64,000 bases of DNA. Origin: HGW-17 sp964516435. GTDB taxonomy: Bacteria > Myxococcota_A > Polyangia > HGW-17. The stretch covers positions 1-64,000 of the forward strand of contig CAZEZP010000068.1 of the NCBI GenBank assembly GCA_964516435.1, read 5' to 3'. A model generated the notes under the pieces. The model worked only from the letters and a program-made list of their open reading frames with translations. It was not told the origin of the DNA and did no database searches. Shown here piece by piece: positions 50,814 through 60,297 of the stretch (its first letter is position 1; each line of letters starts with the position of its first letter). The position numbers were made by a program, and so were the translations under genes.

Positions 50814-51467
50814 TCAGTTGCGGGAGGCGGAGGAGCGGGAAGCGGCCGGCGTGCGGGCGGCGGCGGGCTCGGTGCGGCGCGCGCGGCCGAAGGAACCGGC
50901 CACCTGGCGCCCGGATGGAGCCGCGGGACGGGCCGGCGTAGCGGAAACCGGCGTGCCGGCAGCAGCGGGACGGTTCGCATTCGGGGTCTTCACGACCGGG
51001 GCCACCCGCGGGGCACCCATGGTCCTGGCCTGCGTGAGCGCGATGGTGCCCTGCGCCTTCCTCGCGGACGCTTCCGTCTTCACGGCAGGCCTGTCGGCAG
51101 CCGCCGGCTTCATGCCCGCGGGCGTCTGCGCCGCCGGAGCAGCCTGGGAAGCAGCATCGGCCGCCGGGACGGGCGGCGCCGCCTCTTCCAGCGTGAATTC
51201 CCGCTTGCGCACTTCGGTGAGCGCCTTCTTGGCCACGTATTCGCGGCTCTCCTTCTCCATCTCGTCCAGGCGCGTGAGCAGATCCGCCGTTGCCTGGGGC
51301 GCACCCACCACCATCTTGCGGCGCTCGGCGCGCTTGCCCATCGAGAAGCCCACCACGAACATAACCAGGGCGACCCCCACCACGAGCGTGGCCAGCACGA
51401 AGATCTGGCGCGAAGTCAGCACGATTTCCATCTGTTCTTCCATGGGTTGGCTCATGCGGTGCGTCAT
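50814..51467 (-). CDS. Membrane-anchored Ala/Pro-rich protein next to argS
   Basis: 217 residues. The ribosome-binding site GGAGGAGG precedes ATG 51467, 3 bp after the argS stop. One transmembrane helix (QIFVLATLVVGVALVMFVVGF) follows a short cytoplasmic N-terminus. Next is a coiled-coil-like stretch (LTRLDEMEKESREYVAKKAL) and about 120 residues rich in Ala, Pro, Arg and Thr. In several Deltaproteobacteria argS is followed by a SPOR-domain membrane protein with a similar N-terminus (known gene-order pattern, from memory); no SPOR domain is visible here. Possibly a divergent or shortened cell-wall protein. Confidence 0.65.
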   Translation of the reverse strand: MTHRMSQPMEEQMEIVLTSRQIFVLATLVVGVALVMFVVGFSMGKRAERRKMVVGAPQATADLLTRLDEMEKESREYVAKKALTEVRKREFTLEEAAPPVPAADAASQAAPAAQTPAGMKPAAADRPAVKTEASARKAQGTIALTQARTMGAPRVAPVVKTPNANRPAAAGTPVSATPARPAAPSGRQVAGSFGRARRTEPAAARTPAASRSSASRN

Positions 51468-51470
51468 GGT

Positions 51471-53204
51471 TCATTCCTCCTCCGGGGCCGTCATGGACTT
51501 TGGCGCTTCGATTCCCAGCAGATTCAGGCAGGAAGCCAGCACGCGCCGGAAGGCTTCCACCAGTCCCAGCCGCGCCACGGTCTTGGCGCGGTCGGCGAGT
51601 TCCTGCCCGGCGCGCGGCAGGATCGGGTCGTCCTTGAAACGCGTGTAGTAACTGTGGAACGCGCGGCACAGTTCCAGCGCATACGTGGCGATGCGGTGCG
51701 TCTGGCGTGCCGCGGCCGCATCCGCCACCAGTTCCGGAAACGCCAGCAACTGCCGCACGATGGCCAGTTCCTCGGGCGCCGCGAGAGCCGAGAAATCGGC
51801 GCCTTCCAGGTCGGCGGGCGTCAGGTTCCAGGCCGCGGCGCGCCGCCAGATGGCGCAGGCGCGGGCGTGACCGTACTGGACGTAGCGGGCCGGGTTCTCG
51901 CGCGGGTCGGCACTCTCGGCCACCTTCATGTCGAACTCCACGGCCACGTCGTGCGTCTTGGCCAGGAAGAACCAGCGGGTGACGTCGCTGCCCACCGCGT
52001 CGATGAGATCCTCGAGCGTCACGAAGTTGCCCGAGCGCTTGCCCATGGCCAGTTTCTCGCCCTCGTTGACCAGCGAGACGAACTGCACGAGCAGCACTTC
52101 CAGGTCGTCCTGCGAGCGGCCGAACGCCTCCAGCGAGCATTTCACGCGCGCCACGTAGCCGTGGTGGTCCGCGCCCCAGATGTCGATGAGATGGTCGTAG
52201 CCGCGCTCCATCTTGTTGAGGTGGTAGGCGATGTCGGCCGCGAAATACGTGGGCTCGCCGTTGGCGCGCACCAGCACGCGGTCCTTCTCGTCGCCGAAGC
52301 GCGTGGCGGCGAAGAACAGCGCGCCCTCGGCCTCGTAGGTGAGGCCGGCCTCGCGCAGGCGGTCCAGGGCGTGGCCCACCGCGCCGCCCGCGTGCAGGGT
52401 CGCCTCCGACGTGTAGACGTCGAAATGGACGGCGAAGCGTTCGAGCGTGCGCCGGATCATGCCCATGGCCAGTTCCACGCCGAAGGAGCGCATCTGCGCC
52501 TCGTCGAAGCCGCGGCGGGCGGGCTCGAGGCCGTGGCGCGCCAGGAATTCGCGCGCGAAATCGATGACGTAGGCGCCGTGATAGCCATCCTCGGGAAAGG
52601 GAACGGCCGCGATGGAAGGATCCTGCTCCCGGCAGAGATCGATGTAGCGGCTCCAGATGGAAGCGGCCAGGTGGCTCACCTGCCTGCCGGCATCGTTGAT
52701 GTAGTACTCGCACGTCACGTCGTGGCCGGCCATGCGCAAAAGTCGCGCCAGCGAATCGCCCACGGCCGCCCCGCGCCCATGCCCCACGTGCATGGGACCG
52801 GTGGGGTTGGCCGACACGAATTCCAGATTGATGCGGCCCGGCTTCGGCTCGCCGCGGCCCCAGTTCCCGCCGGCCGCCAGCACGCGGGCCAGCCCGGCCT
52901 GGATCGCGCTTTTGGCGATGCGCAGGTTCACGAAGCCGGGACCGGCGACCTCGGCGCTTTCGAGCACGCCCTGGCCCACCGGCAGGCGGGCCGCCAGTTT
53001 CGTGGCCAGTTCGCGCGGGTTCCTGCCGGCGGCCTTGGCTACCTGCAGGGCGAACGTCGTGGCGAAATCGCCGTGCTCGGGCATCTTGGGCACCTCGAGC
53101 GTGATGGGGCGCCCGGCGGCCTCGGCGGGGAGATCGCCCGCGGCCACGAGATCGTTCACGGCATTTCGAAGAAGATGAAGGATTTCGGATTTGAGAATCA
53201 GCAT
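51471..53204 (-). CDS. argS: Arginyl-tRNA synthetase
   Basis: 577 residues from ATG 53204 (MLILKSEILH). The Add1 N-terminal domain (VPKMPEHGDFATTFALQVAK) precedes the catalytic domain with the HIGH motif HVGH (139-142) in SANPTGPMHVGHGRG. MGKRSGNFVTLEDLIDAVG stands in the KMSKS loop, which is degenerate in ArgRS. The anticodon-binding domain ends with CLNLLGIEAP. It charges tRNA-Arg. The frame is open upstream of 53204 but that stretch is not conserved in character. Confidence 0.95.
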   Translation of the reverse strand: MLILKSEILHLLRNAVNDLVAAGDLPAEAAGRPITLEVPKMPEHGDFATTFALQVAKAAGRNPRELATKLAARLPVGQGVLESAEVAGPGFVNLRIAKSAIQAGLARVLAAGGNWGRGEPKPGRINLEFVSANPTGPMHVGHGRGAAVGDSLARLLRMAGHDVTCEYYINDAGRQVSHLAASIWSRYIDLCREQDPSIAAVPFPEDGYHGAYVIDFAREFLARHGLEPARRGFDEAQMRSFGVELAMGMIRRTLERFAVHFDVYTSEATLHAGGAVGHALDRLREAGLTYEAEGALFFAATRFGDEKDRVLVRANGEPTYFAADIAYHLNKMERGYDHLIDIWGADHHGYVARVKCSLEAFGRSQDDLEVLLVQFVSLVNEGEKLAMGKRSGNFVTLEDLIDAVGSDVTRWFFLAKTHDVAVEFDMKVAESADPRENPARYVQYGHARACAIWRRAAAWNLTPADLEGADFSALAAPEELAIVRQLLAFPELVADAAAARQTHRIATYALELCRAFHSYYTRFKDDPILPRAGQELADRAKTVARLGLVEAFRRVLASCLNLLGIEAPKSMTAPEEE

Positions 53205-53497
53205 GACTACGTCACCACCTGTCTCTATAAAAACACAATATCCCACAAAAGTCAACTTTTTGACTACATTTGTCACCAATGAGCGCAAAAATCTCGTGTT
53301 TTCCGAGAATGGGGGTCCCTTTGCGCCGCGATTCACGCCGGAAGCCGGTGCGTGGGACCGCATCGCGCGCGAACCCGCATCCTCACTGCCGAAACCCTGC
53401 ATTTTTCCGATGCACGCGGCCCCCGAAGCTGGATTTTTTCCCATGATGCGTTTATCCTGCCCCCCAACTGCATGCGATCCGCATCAGTGGAGGCGAA
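53205..53497. other. Divergent argS/PP2C intergenic region
   Basis: 293 bp. It contains the inverted repeat AGTCAA-CTTT-TTGACT (53251-53266) about 47 bp before the argS start, which could be an operator or part of promoters in both directions. The PP2C ribosome-binding site GGAGG is at about 53489-53493. No gene seen. Confidence 0.4.
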
Positions 53498-54508
53498 GTG
53501 AAGCACACCATTCACGCATGTACCCACATCGGGATGGTCCGGGATGAAAACCAGGATTCCATGGCCACCCACCAGTATGCGGAGGATCTGTCCCTGCTGA
53601 TCGTGGCCGATGGCATGGGCGGCTATGCCGGTGGTTCCCTGGCCAGTTCGCTCGTAACCTCCACCATGAGAGCGCACCTGGAAAAAGTGCCTCCCGAGGA
53701 ATTGCGCGCCAATCCCCAAATCCACCTGCGCCTGGCCACCCATGCCGCCAACATGGCCGTCAACCAGGAAGCGCGCGCCAAGCCGGAATTCCGCGACATG
53801 GGCTCCACGCTGGTGGTCCTGCTGGCGAACGGGAACCAGGCCATCACCGCCCACGTGGGCGACAGCCGCGCCTATCTGGTGCGCGGCGGCGAAATCCGCC
53901 TGATCACCGAGGACCACACGGTCGTCCAGGACCTGGTGCGCGCCGGCTACATCCTTCCCGAAGACGCCGACAACCACCCGAGTTCCGGCATCCTCACGCG
54001 CTGCCTGGGACAGGCGGACATGGCCGATCCAACTTTTTCAGAGCCCATCCAACTGGAGCCGGGCGATTGCATTCTGCTGTGCTCCGACGGGCTCTCCGGC
54101 ATGATCGACGATGAAGAAATCGCCTACATCATCTGCCAGGAACCTCCGGAAGAAGCGGCGCTGCGCCTGGTGGACGCCGCCAACTCCGCTGGTGGATTCG
54201 ACAACGTGACCGTGGCCCTCTTCTATTACGGCGATTTCCCGGCCGAAGCCCGCCACTGGCCGGTGCGCGTCGGAACGCCCCTGTATCCGCCGGCCAAGAG
54301 CCCGGCGCCCGTGGACGAGCCCACGGTCCCCTTCCATTTCACCACGCGGGACAAGGCCAAGCTCCATGACACCATGAGCATCCAGACGGCCCCACCCTAC
54401 GAGACGCGCCGCACGGCCCGCGCCGAGTGGCTCTGGCCGCTCCTGATCGGGCTGGGCATCATCTCCGCGGGTCTCTTCCTGTGGTACTTCTGGGGCACGG
54501 GAACATGA
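53498..54508 (+). CDS. Membrane-anchored PP2C-type protein phosphatase
   Basis: 336 residues with a GTG start at 53498, chosen because GGAGG lies 5 bp upstream and the frame then begins in normal PP2C fashion. Motifs in order: GMVRDENQDS, LIVADGMGGYAGG, GSTLVVLL, AHVGDSRAYLVR, EDHTVVQDLV, CSDGLSGMIDDE and DNVTVALF; all metal-binding aspartates are present. Unlike soluble Stp/PrpC phosphatases it has a Pro-rich linker and a C-terminal transmembrane helix (LLIGLGIISAGLFLWYFW). It removes phosphate from Ser/Thr, opposing Hanks-type kinases; none is in the window. It overlaps the HEAT-repeat gene by 4 bp. Confidence 0.9.
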   Translation: MKHTIHACTHIGMVRDENQDSMATHQYAEDLSLLIVADGMGGYAGGSLASSLVTSTMRAHLEKVPPEELRANPQIHLRLATHAANMAVNQEARAKPEFRDMGSTLVVLLANGNQAITAHVGDSRAYLVRGGEIRLITEDHTVVQDLVRAGYILPEDADNHPSSGILTRCLGQADMADPTFSEPIQLEPGDCILLCSDGLSGMIDDEEIAYIICQEPPEEAALRLVDAANSAGGFDNVTVALFYYGDFPAEARHWPVRVGTPLYPPAKSPAPVDEPTVPFHFTTRDKAKLHDTMSIQTAPPYETRRTARAEWLWPLLIGLGIISAGLFLWYFWGTGT

Positions 54509-56829
54509 AACTCCATCCTGTCCGGCTCCTCCTCCTGCTGCTTGCAATGGTGGGACTGCTCCGCCTCGCGCCGGAAGCCGCGGCGGCCGGCAGGGAAATC
54601 CCCCCCCAAGGTGCCCCCTCCGCCTCGGAGCGGCGGCAGATCCTGAACTTCCTGGGGTCCGAAAACGTGCAGGACATCCTGGAAGGGCTCGCCAGAGTGG
54701 ACCGCATTCCCTGGGAGCAGGCCAAGCCCTCGCTCCTGCGGCTGGCCACCCATCCGGATGCGAAGGTGGCCGCGCGCGCGCTCGAGATCCTGGTGGCGCA
54801 CAGGGAGCCAGAAGCCTCGCCGCTGGTGCGCCAGAACATCGCGCACGCCATCCAGCCCAAGGCGCGTGTGGCGGCCATCCATCAACTGGGAAAACTGGAA
54901 AATCCGGCCGATTTTCCTTTCTTCCTGCGCCTTCTGGACATCGAGAACCTGGAAACCCGCCTCGCCGTCATCTCCTGGATCGGAAAACTGAAGATCCCCA
55001 ACGCGGTCCTGCCCCTGGTCCAGATCCTGGAGGATTCCCGGGACGCCGTGCGCGCCGAGGCGCTGCAGGCGCTGGCCGCGGTGTCCAGGCGGCATGCGGT
55101 CCTGCCCATCATCGCCCGGCTCTCGGACACTTCCCTGCTCGTGCGCAAGACCGCCATCTCGCTGCTGGCGCCCGAAGACCTGAACATGGCCCGCCACGCC
55201 CTCGTGAGGCTCCTGCAGACGGGCACCCGCGAGGAACGCCTGGCCATCCTGAAAATCCTGCCCGTGACGCGCGAGATCCGTCCCTATCTGCTGGATTTGC
55301 TTCGCTCCAGCAAGCCGGAGGAGATTCCCCAGGTCCTGAGCCTGTTTTCCGGGGACATCGACACGGAAACCCTGCAGGATCTCGTCAATCTGGCATCGTC
55401 CGGAGCGCACGGCCCCGCCCTGCAGGAAATCATTCCCCGCATCCGCGTGGAGGATCCCTCCATCCTGCCCGGCTGGATCCTCTCCTCCGGCAGCAACTAC
55501 AACATCCGGCTCTTCTGCGGTTCCCTGCTGGCCGTGACGGATCCTGCTCAGGCCGAAGAAGTCCTGCGGAGGGCCTGGCGCATCGGCCATTTCACGGGCG
55601 AAGCCGTGGCCCGGCTGTACGAGACGATTCCCGCCCCCCTCCCGCTCGGGCTGATGACCGAAATCTTCGAGCAGGGAGGCGCGCGGGACAAGCAGGCCGT
55701 GGTGGAAGCCTTCATCCGCCACCGCGATGATCGCCTGGGGCCGCTGCTGCTGGCGAAACTGCCTTCCGATCCCTCGCTGGAACCCCTGCTGCTTCCCTAC
55801 GCCCGGGAGACGGGCAGCCGGATTTTCATCCATGAACTCCTCGAGCGCCTCACCCGGCCCGATCTCCTTTCCCGGCGCGACGTCCTGCTGACACTCAAGA
55901 AGATGGTGGAAACCGAAGCCCAACTCCTGGTGGATGCCGGGAGCCTCCTTTCCGGAGACGATCTGATCCTCTGGAGCGACATCCTGTGGGAACACCTGGA
56001 TGCGAAAATCCTCCAGAAACTGGATCGCCTTCCCATCACTTCTCCCGAACTGGAACGGGAAATGGCCTTCCTCTCCCTGGCCGCCGTCCAGCGCGGGATG
56101 GAACCGCCCGCCCGTTTCCGGAAATTCCGCATGCCGGCGCGCCCCCTTGCGTATCACCTCTGGCTCGCCCATGCCATCTCTCCCGGCGCGGCCCGCATCC
56201 CCGCCGGGCTGGAAACAGGCCTGGCGGCTTCGTTCCTGGATCTTGTTCCCGACGGTCCCCCTCCCGCAGGGATTTCCCCCCAATCGCCCGATCCGCGGAT
56301 GGTGCAGGCCGCCGCGCGGTTCGACTGGCCGGCGCCCATCCTGGAAGCCTGGCTGGAAGCTCCCAACCCGTGCGTGCGCATCAATGCCGCCCGCGCCTAT
56401 GCCCGCTCCCCCCGAAAACGCATGGCGTTCCTGCTCGCCCGCATGGAACGCGAAACCCATCCGCTGGTGGTGTTCAACCTGCTGCGCGGCATGTCGTCGC
56501 CCGACGCCCGTGCAGTGGAAATCCTGCAGGCGCTGTGCCGCAGGAACACGGAAACCTGCAAGGCGTACCTGCCCGGCATGGCGGCATCCTGGCCCGAGGA
56601 ACTGCGCAGACGCTTCGAAGAACTCGGTCCAGCCCCCGCGGCGGCGGGTCCGGCTCCCAGAAACGCGCTCGTCCGGTTCCATTTCCCCGCCCTGCCCGGA
56701 AACCTCGCCTGCATCGCCGTGGGCAGCCCCGCCGACGGTGTGCGCGCGATGACCGTGCCTGCCGACAACGATCTGGCAGTGCTGCATCTGTCCCACCCGT
56801 TCGTGACCCTGCATCCCGTTTACCAATGA
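54505..56829 (+). CDS. Exported HEAT-repeat protein
   Basis: 774 residues. A signal peptide (LHPVRLLLLLLAMVGLLRLA, cut after AAA) is followed by helical HEAT-like repeats to about residue 420 (ARALEILVAHREPEASPLVR, RAEALQALAAVSRRHAVLPI, VRKTAISLLAPEDLNMARHA) and further repeats beyond. HEAT solenoids scaffold protein complexes; here the scaffold would be periplasmic or outer-membrane bound. Translationally coupled to the PP2C gene, whose phosphatase domain is cytoplasmic, so the pair may work across the membrane (inference). It precedes the CPBP protease gene by 4 bp. Confidence 0.75.
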   Translation: MKLHPVRLLLLLLAMVGLLRLAPEAAAAGREIPPQGAPSASERRQILNFLGSENVQDILEGLARVDRIPWEQAKPSLLRLATHPDAKVAARALEILVAHREPEASPLVRQNIAHAIQPKARVAAIHQLGKLENPADFPFFLRLLDIENLETRLAVISWIGKLKIPNAVLPLVQILEDSRDAVRAEALQALAAVSRRHAVLPIIARLSDTSLLVRKTAISLLAPEDLNMARHALVRLLQTGTREERLAILKILPVTREIRPYLLDLLRSSKPEEIPQVLSLFSGDIDTETLQDLVNLASSGAHGPALQEIIPRIRVEDPSILPGWILSSGSNYNIRLFCGSLLAVTDPAQAEEVLRRAWRIGHFTGEAVARLYETIPAPLPLGLMTEIFEQGGARDKQAVVEAFIRHRDDRLGPLLLAKLPSDPSLEPLLLPYARETGSRIFIHELLERLTRPDLLSRRDVLLTLKKMVETEAQLLVDAGSLLSGDDLILWSDILWEHLDAKILQKLDRLPITSPELEREMAFLSLAAVQRGMEPPARFRKFRMPARPLAYHLWLAHAISPGAARIPAGLETGLAASFLDLVPDGPPPAGISPQSPDPRMVQAAARFDWPAPILEAWLEAPNPCVRINAARAYARSPRKRMAFLLARMERETHPLVVFNLLRGMSSPDARAVEILQALCRRNTETCKAYLPGMAASWPEELRRRFEELGPAPAAAGPAPRNALVRFHFPALPGNLACIAVGSPADGVRAMTVPADNDLAVLHLSHPFVTLHPVYQ

Positions 56830-56833
56830 TGCC

Positions 56834-57538
56834 ATGAGCCGCGATGTTCCCCGCCTGTCTGCCATCCTGGGAGGATTCTTCCTGTTCACGGCCATCCTGG
56901 CCGCACTGTACGCCCTTTCCGGCCCGGTTCCCTTCATCGGCGCGCATCTGACGGAAATCTACGCGGTGCTGTTCCTGTTCCTGCCGCATGCATGGAATTC
57001 TCTCACGGGGTTTCCGGTGCCCGATTTCGGTCCTCCCCTGCGCGGCGTGCTGGCGGGACTGGTTTCGGCGGTCGTGGTGGCGGGATTCTTCACCCTGGCA
57101 TACAAAGCCTACTTCCATTTCCTGTGCGAAGCACGCTGGCCCCTGTGGAGCCTGGGCCGCCGCTGTTCCCAGTTCCACGCCTTCTCCTTTCCCGGCGCCA
57201 TGACGACGGCCCGCCTGTTCCTGGTGCATGCCGTGGCCGTCGCGCTTCCAGAAGAATATTTCTACCGCGGCTTCCTCCAGCCGCTGATCCGGCATTCCCG
57301 TTCCCTGGCTTCGCTCTCCCCGCGAAAACAGGTCCTTGCGGCCATCCTGCTGCAGGCTTTCCTGTTCGCCTGCGGGCATGCCCTGGTGGATTTCAATCCG
57401 CTGCGCTTTTCGGTATTCTTTCCCGGCCTGCTGTTCGGGTGGCTCACCGTGGCGACTCGCGGCCTGTGGGCGCCCATCCTCCTGCATGCCGCCGCCAACG
57501 TGCTCTCCGAAACCCTGGAAGCCGGCTTTTTCGGATGA
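56834..57538 (+). CDS. CPBP family intramembrane metalloprotease
   Basis: 234 residues with about seven hydrophobic helices. The ABI/CAAX-protease motifs are in order: EEYFYRGFLQPL (EExxxR), FACGHALVDF (FxxxH) and HAAANVLSE (HxxxN/B). Bacterial members process membrane peptides, bacteriocins or exported protein tails in myxobacteria. The natural substrate here is unknown. It lies in the PP2C - HEAT - CPBP - nadC string with gaps of 4 and 15 bp. Confidence 0.85.
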   Translation: MSRDVPRLSAILGGFFLFTAILAALYALSGPVPFIGAHLTEIYAVLFLFLPHAWNSLTGFPVPDFGPPLRGVLAGLVSAVVVAGFFTLAYKAYFHFLCEARWPLWSLGRRCSQFHAFSFPGAMTTARLFLVHAVAVALPEEYFYRGFLQPLIRHSRSLASLSPRKQVLAAILLQAFLFACGHALVDFNPLRFSVFFPGLLFGWLTVATRGLWAPILLHAAANVLSETLEAGFFG

Positions 57539-57553
57539 ATCGAGGTCTCGCCG

Positions 57554-58399
57554 ATGCTGTTCCCCTTTTCCCCCCGCCTCGAACGCCTGCTGGATCTGGC
57601 CCTGGAAGAGGACATGCCCCATGGCGACATCACCTCTGCGGCCATCTTCGGGCCCGACGACACGGCCAGCGCACGGTTTCTGGCCAAATCCCGACTGGTG
57701 GTCTGCGGGCTTCCCCTGATTCCCCACATCTTCGGGCGCTTTCCCCATCCGGTCCGATTCACGCCGTTCGTGGCCGACGGCGACGAGTGCCCTTCGGGGA
57801 CCGTCCTGGGAGAAGCCTCCGGCAGCGTGCTGACCCTGCTGGCCGCAGAACGCACCTGCCTGAATTTCCTCCAGCACCTGAGCGGGGTGGCCATGGCCTC
57901 CCGGCGCCTGCACCGCATCTCCGCGGGCCGCATCGAGGTGGTGGACACGCGCAAGACCCTGCCGGGATGGCGTGATCTGCAAAAATATGCGGTCGCCGTG
58001 GGCGGATGCAAAAACCACAGGTCATGCCTCAGTTCCGGCGTGCTCATCAAGGACAACCACATCGATGCCTGCGGCTCGATCCGGGAAGCCGTCGCGCGGG
58101 TGCGGCGCCGCGTAGCGCACGGCATGAAAATCGAGGTGGAGGTGCGCTCCGAGGCCGAAGTCCGGGAGGCCATCGAAGCCGGCGCCGAAATCCTCCTGCT
58201 GGACAACATGGAAATTCCGGAAATCCGTCGCATCTGCGACACCTACCGGGACCGGGCCCTGTTCGAGGTCTCCGGCGGCGTCACCGAGGAGACCCTGGAC
58301 GCCGTAGCCAGCACGGGCGCCCATCTGGTCTCCCTCGGAGCACTGACCCACAGCGTGCACGCGGCCGACATCTCCATGAAAATCCGGGTGAACCCATGA
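57554..58399 (+). CDS. nadC: Nicotinate-nucleotide pyrophosphorylase (quinolinate phosphoribosyltransferase)
   Basis: 281 residues. Conserved NadC features are LEEDMPHGDITSAAIF, LAAERTCLNFLQHLSGVA, EVVDTRKTLPGWRDLQKYAV, GGCKNHRSCLSSGVLIKDNH, ILLLDNM and FEVSGGVTEETLDAVASTGA. The catalytic Lys and Arg residues of the quinolinate site are present (RKT, KNHR, IKDNH). It makes nicotinate mononucleotide in de novo NAD synthesis. nadA and nadB are not in the window. The stop overlaps the next gene by 4 bp. Confidence 0.95.
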   Translation: MLFPFSPRLERLLDLALEEDMPHGDITSAAIFGPDDTASARFLAKSRLVVCGLPLIPHIFGRFPHPVRFTPFVADGDECPSGTVLGEASGSVLTLLAAERTCLNFLQHLSGVAMASRRLHRISAGRIEVVDTRKTLPGWRDLQKYAVAVGGCKNHRSCLSSGVLIKDNHIDACGSIREAVARVRRRVAHGMKIEVEVRSEAEVREAIEAGAEILLLDNMEIPEIRRICDTYRDRALFEVSGGVTEETLDAVASTGAHLVSLGALTHSVHAADISMKIRVNP

Positions 58400-60111
58400 A
58401 ATCCGCATGCCTGGCGTTCTGCTTCGCACTCGCCGCCTGCACGGCGAGCCGGGAACCCTCGTGGGAGCAGGTTTCCCGCAATCCCACCCTGTCTTCCCTG
58501 CGGCGCTACATCCTCCTGCACCCGGCTTCCGAGGAAGCCTCGGTGGCCCGCATGCAACTGGAGGTCCGACTGGCCCGACTGGCCCTGCAGGACGGCGGCA
58601 TCGCCCGCCTGCAGGCATTCCTGCAGGAATTTCCCGACGGCGCGCATGCACCCCAGGTCCGGCAGGCGCTCGTGGAAGCCCGGGCCCGCCGGGCGCTGGA
58701 ACTCGACACGCACTGGGCGTTGCTGCGTTTTTTGTATCTGCATCCGCACGAAAAACGCGCCGCCGAGGTGCGGGAGCGTCTGGAAGACACGTGGTGGAGG
58801 GAGTTGGCCCGGAACCCGAACCCGGAGCCGCGCGCCCTGCTGCAATACGCGCAGACCTATCCTGCCGGCAAGCACACGGCGCAGGCGCAGGAACGGCTGG
58901 CGCAAATCTTGTACAAAAAACTCGGCCCGGACCCGGCGCCAGAACTGCTGCAGATCTTCGCCGCCCAGCACCCGCAGACGGCGGCGGGCAAAGAGGCGCT
59001 GGCGCAGTTGCGCGCCTGGGAACGCGCCCTGATCCTGCTGCACGGCGCCGAGGAGGAGCAGTTGCGCCTGGTTCGGGAAGGCGCTGAGCTTCCAGCGGAT
59101 TTGCTGCAGGTGGCGGCCGGCGCCCATGTGGAATCGGCCCTGTGGGCCTTCGAAACGGAAAGGCTGGAAACCTGGTGTGCCGCCGTGAAGACGGCCTGCC
59201 CGCCGGAACTGCTGCAGGCCCTGGAAGCCTGGAAAAAGATGAAGCCCGCCGCCCGCGACGCGCTGTCGGGCATCGTACGCGCGGCGGGTCCGTTCCGGCC
59301 GATGCCGGCCCTCGCCAGTCTGGAAGTCGCCCTCCACGTGGAGGACCTGCATACGGTGTGGATGGCCATGGAGGCCCTGGCCTGGCGGCCGGAACCCCGC
59401 GCATTCGCCCTGCTGCTCCAGAAAGCGGGCGATTCCGAACCCGCCGTGGCATGGCCGGCCGCGGATGCCTGCAGGAAATGGCTGGCCCGCTGGCCGCACC
59501 GGGGACGCGTACTGGCGACCTGGGAACGGCGGCGCCTCTCGGGCCAGCGCGATCGGCACGAAAACATGGCCCGACTGGTCCTGCTCGACGCTTTTCTCGG
59601 CCATCCGCTGCCGACGGCGGAAATCGCCGCCCTGCCGGTGGCGGAGCCCGTGGTCCTGCCCACGCTCGTGCTGCAGGCGGAAACCCTTCCGCAAGCGCCC
59701 TGGGACCGCCTGCAGGAGGAATGGGCGGCAACGGTGAACCGCCTGCGGGACCTCTTTCCGGTCCGCCTCGATGCCGGCTCGTTTCCCCTGGCGCGCAGCC
59801 TGGCGCGGCGGGCCTTCATCCTGGCGCGGCGGTTCGCGACCCTGACGCCGCCTCCCAATGCGCAGGCTTTCCTCGAACACGTCACCCGCCTGAAAACGCT
59901 CCTGTCCGAGTGGGAAACCCGGCTGTCCGCCTTTCCCGGCTACATCCGCTGCGATGAGAACCCCCTGCCCCGGCAGGCGGCCGAACACCGCCTCCAGCAG
60001 GAAGCGGCCAAGGCGAAACTGCTGGGCATTGCAGATCCCCGCCAGGCGTCTTTCTGGAAGAGCGTATGGAGCGTGCCCGAAAATTCTCCCTATTTCCCGG
60101 CACAACCGTGA
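58396..60111 (+). CDS. Lipoprotein with TPR-like helical repeats
   Basis: 571 residues. Lipoprotein signal FALAAC (Cys15). The body is made of helical repeats that look TPR-like: LRRYILLHPASEEASVARMQ, LQAFLQEFPDGAHAPQVRQA, LLQYAQTYPAGKHTAQAQER and LLQIFAAQHPQTAAGKEALA share a 'Tyr/Phe-Pro-xx' turn. Such lipoproteins form outer-membrane-associated complexes. The function is unknown. It ends the PP2C operon. Confidence 0.7.
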   Translation: MKSACLAFCFALAACTASREPSWEQVSRNPTLSSLRRYILLHPASEEASVARMQLEVRLARLALQDGGIARLQAFLQEFPDGAHAPQVRQALVEARARRALELDTHWALLRFLYLHPHEKRAAEVRERLEDTWWRELARNPNPEPRALLQYAQTYPAGKHTAQAQERLAQILYKKLGPDPAPELLQIFAAQHPQTAAGKEALAQLRAWERALILLHGAEEEQLRLVREGAELPADLLQVAAGAHVESALWAFETERLETWCAAVKTACPPELLQALEAWKKMKPAARDALSGIVRAAGPFRPMPALASLEVALHVEDLHTVWMAMEALAWRPEPRAFALLLQKAGDSEPAVAWPAADACRKWLARWPHRGRVLATWERRRLSGQRDRHENMARLVLLDAFLGHPLPTAEIAALPVAEPVVLPTLVLQAETLPQAPWDRLQEEWAATVNRLRDLFPVRLDAGSFPLARSLARRAFILARRFATLTPPPNAQAFLEHVTRLKTLLSEWETRLSAFPGYIRCDENPLPRQAAEHRLQQEAAKAKLLGIADPRQASFWKSVWSVPENSPYFPAQP

Positions 60112-60186
60112 ACGTTCATTCACACGTCTCCCCTTTCCATCGCCGGCGCACTGTGAAAAGCAGACAGGGACAAGGTTCCATCATGT

Positions 60187-60207
60187 CCGTTTTTTCTTGA
60201 AAAACGG
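60187..60207. other. Hairpin after the PP2C operon
   Basis: CCGTTTTT (60187-60194) and AAAAACGG (60200-60207) form a perfect 8-bp stem with a 5-base loop. It lacks a downstream T-run, so it is an uncertain terminator. Confidence 0.35.
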
Positions 60208-60263
60208 TTGTCAAGAAGGGCGCTTTCCGATTGTGCCGATTTTTTTCGATGACAAAAAAATAC

Positions 60264-60291
60264 CTGACAAAACCCGTTTTTCCACTATAGT
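60264..60291 (+). promoter_or_regulatory. Possible sigma-70 promoter of the outer-membrane protein gene
   Basis: CTGACA (60264-60269), 16-bp spacer, TATAGT (60286-60291). It lies immediately upstream of an exact sigma-54-type element and would start transcription inside or near it. Confidence 0.4.
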
Positions 60292-60297
60292 GAGTTT

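Noticed and set aside
54397..56937. An 846-codon open frame on the minus strand
   Set aside because: Antisense to the HEAT-repeat gene, which has a signal peptide and a coupled start. The antisense product is Gly/Arg/Gln-rich without motifs.
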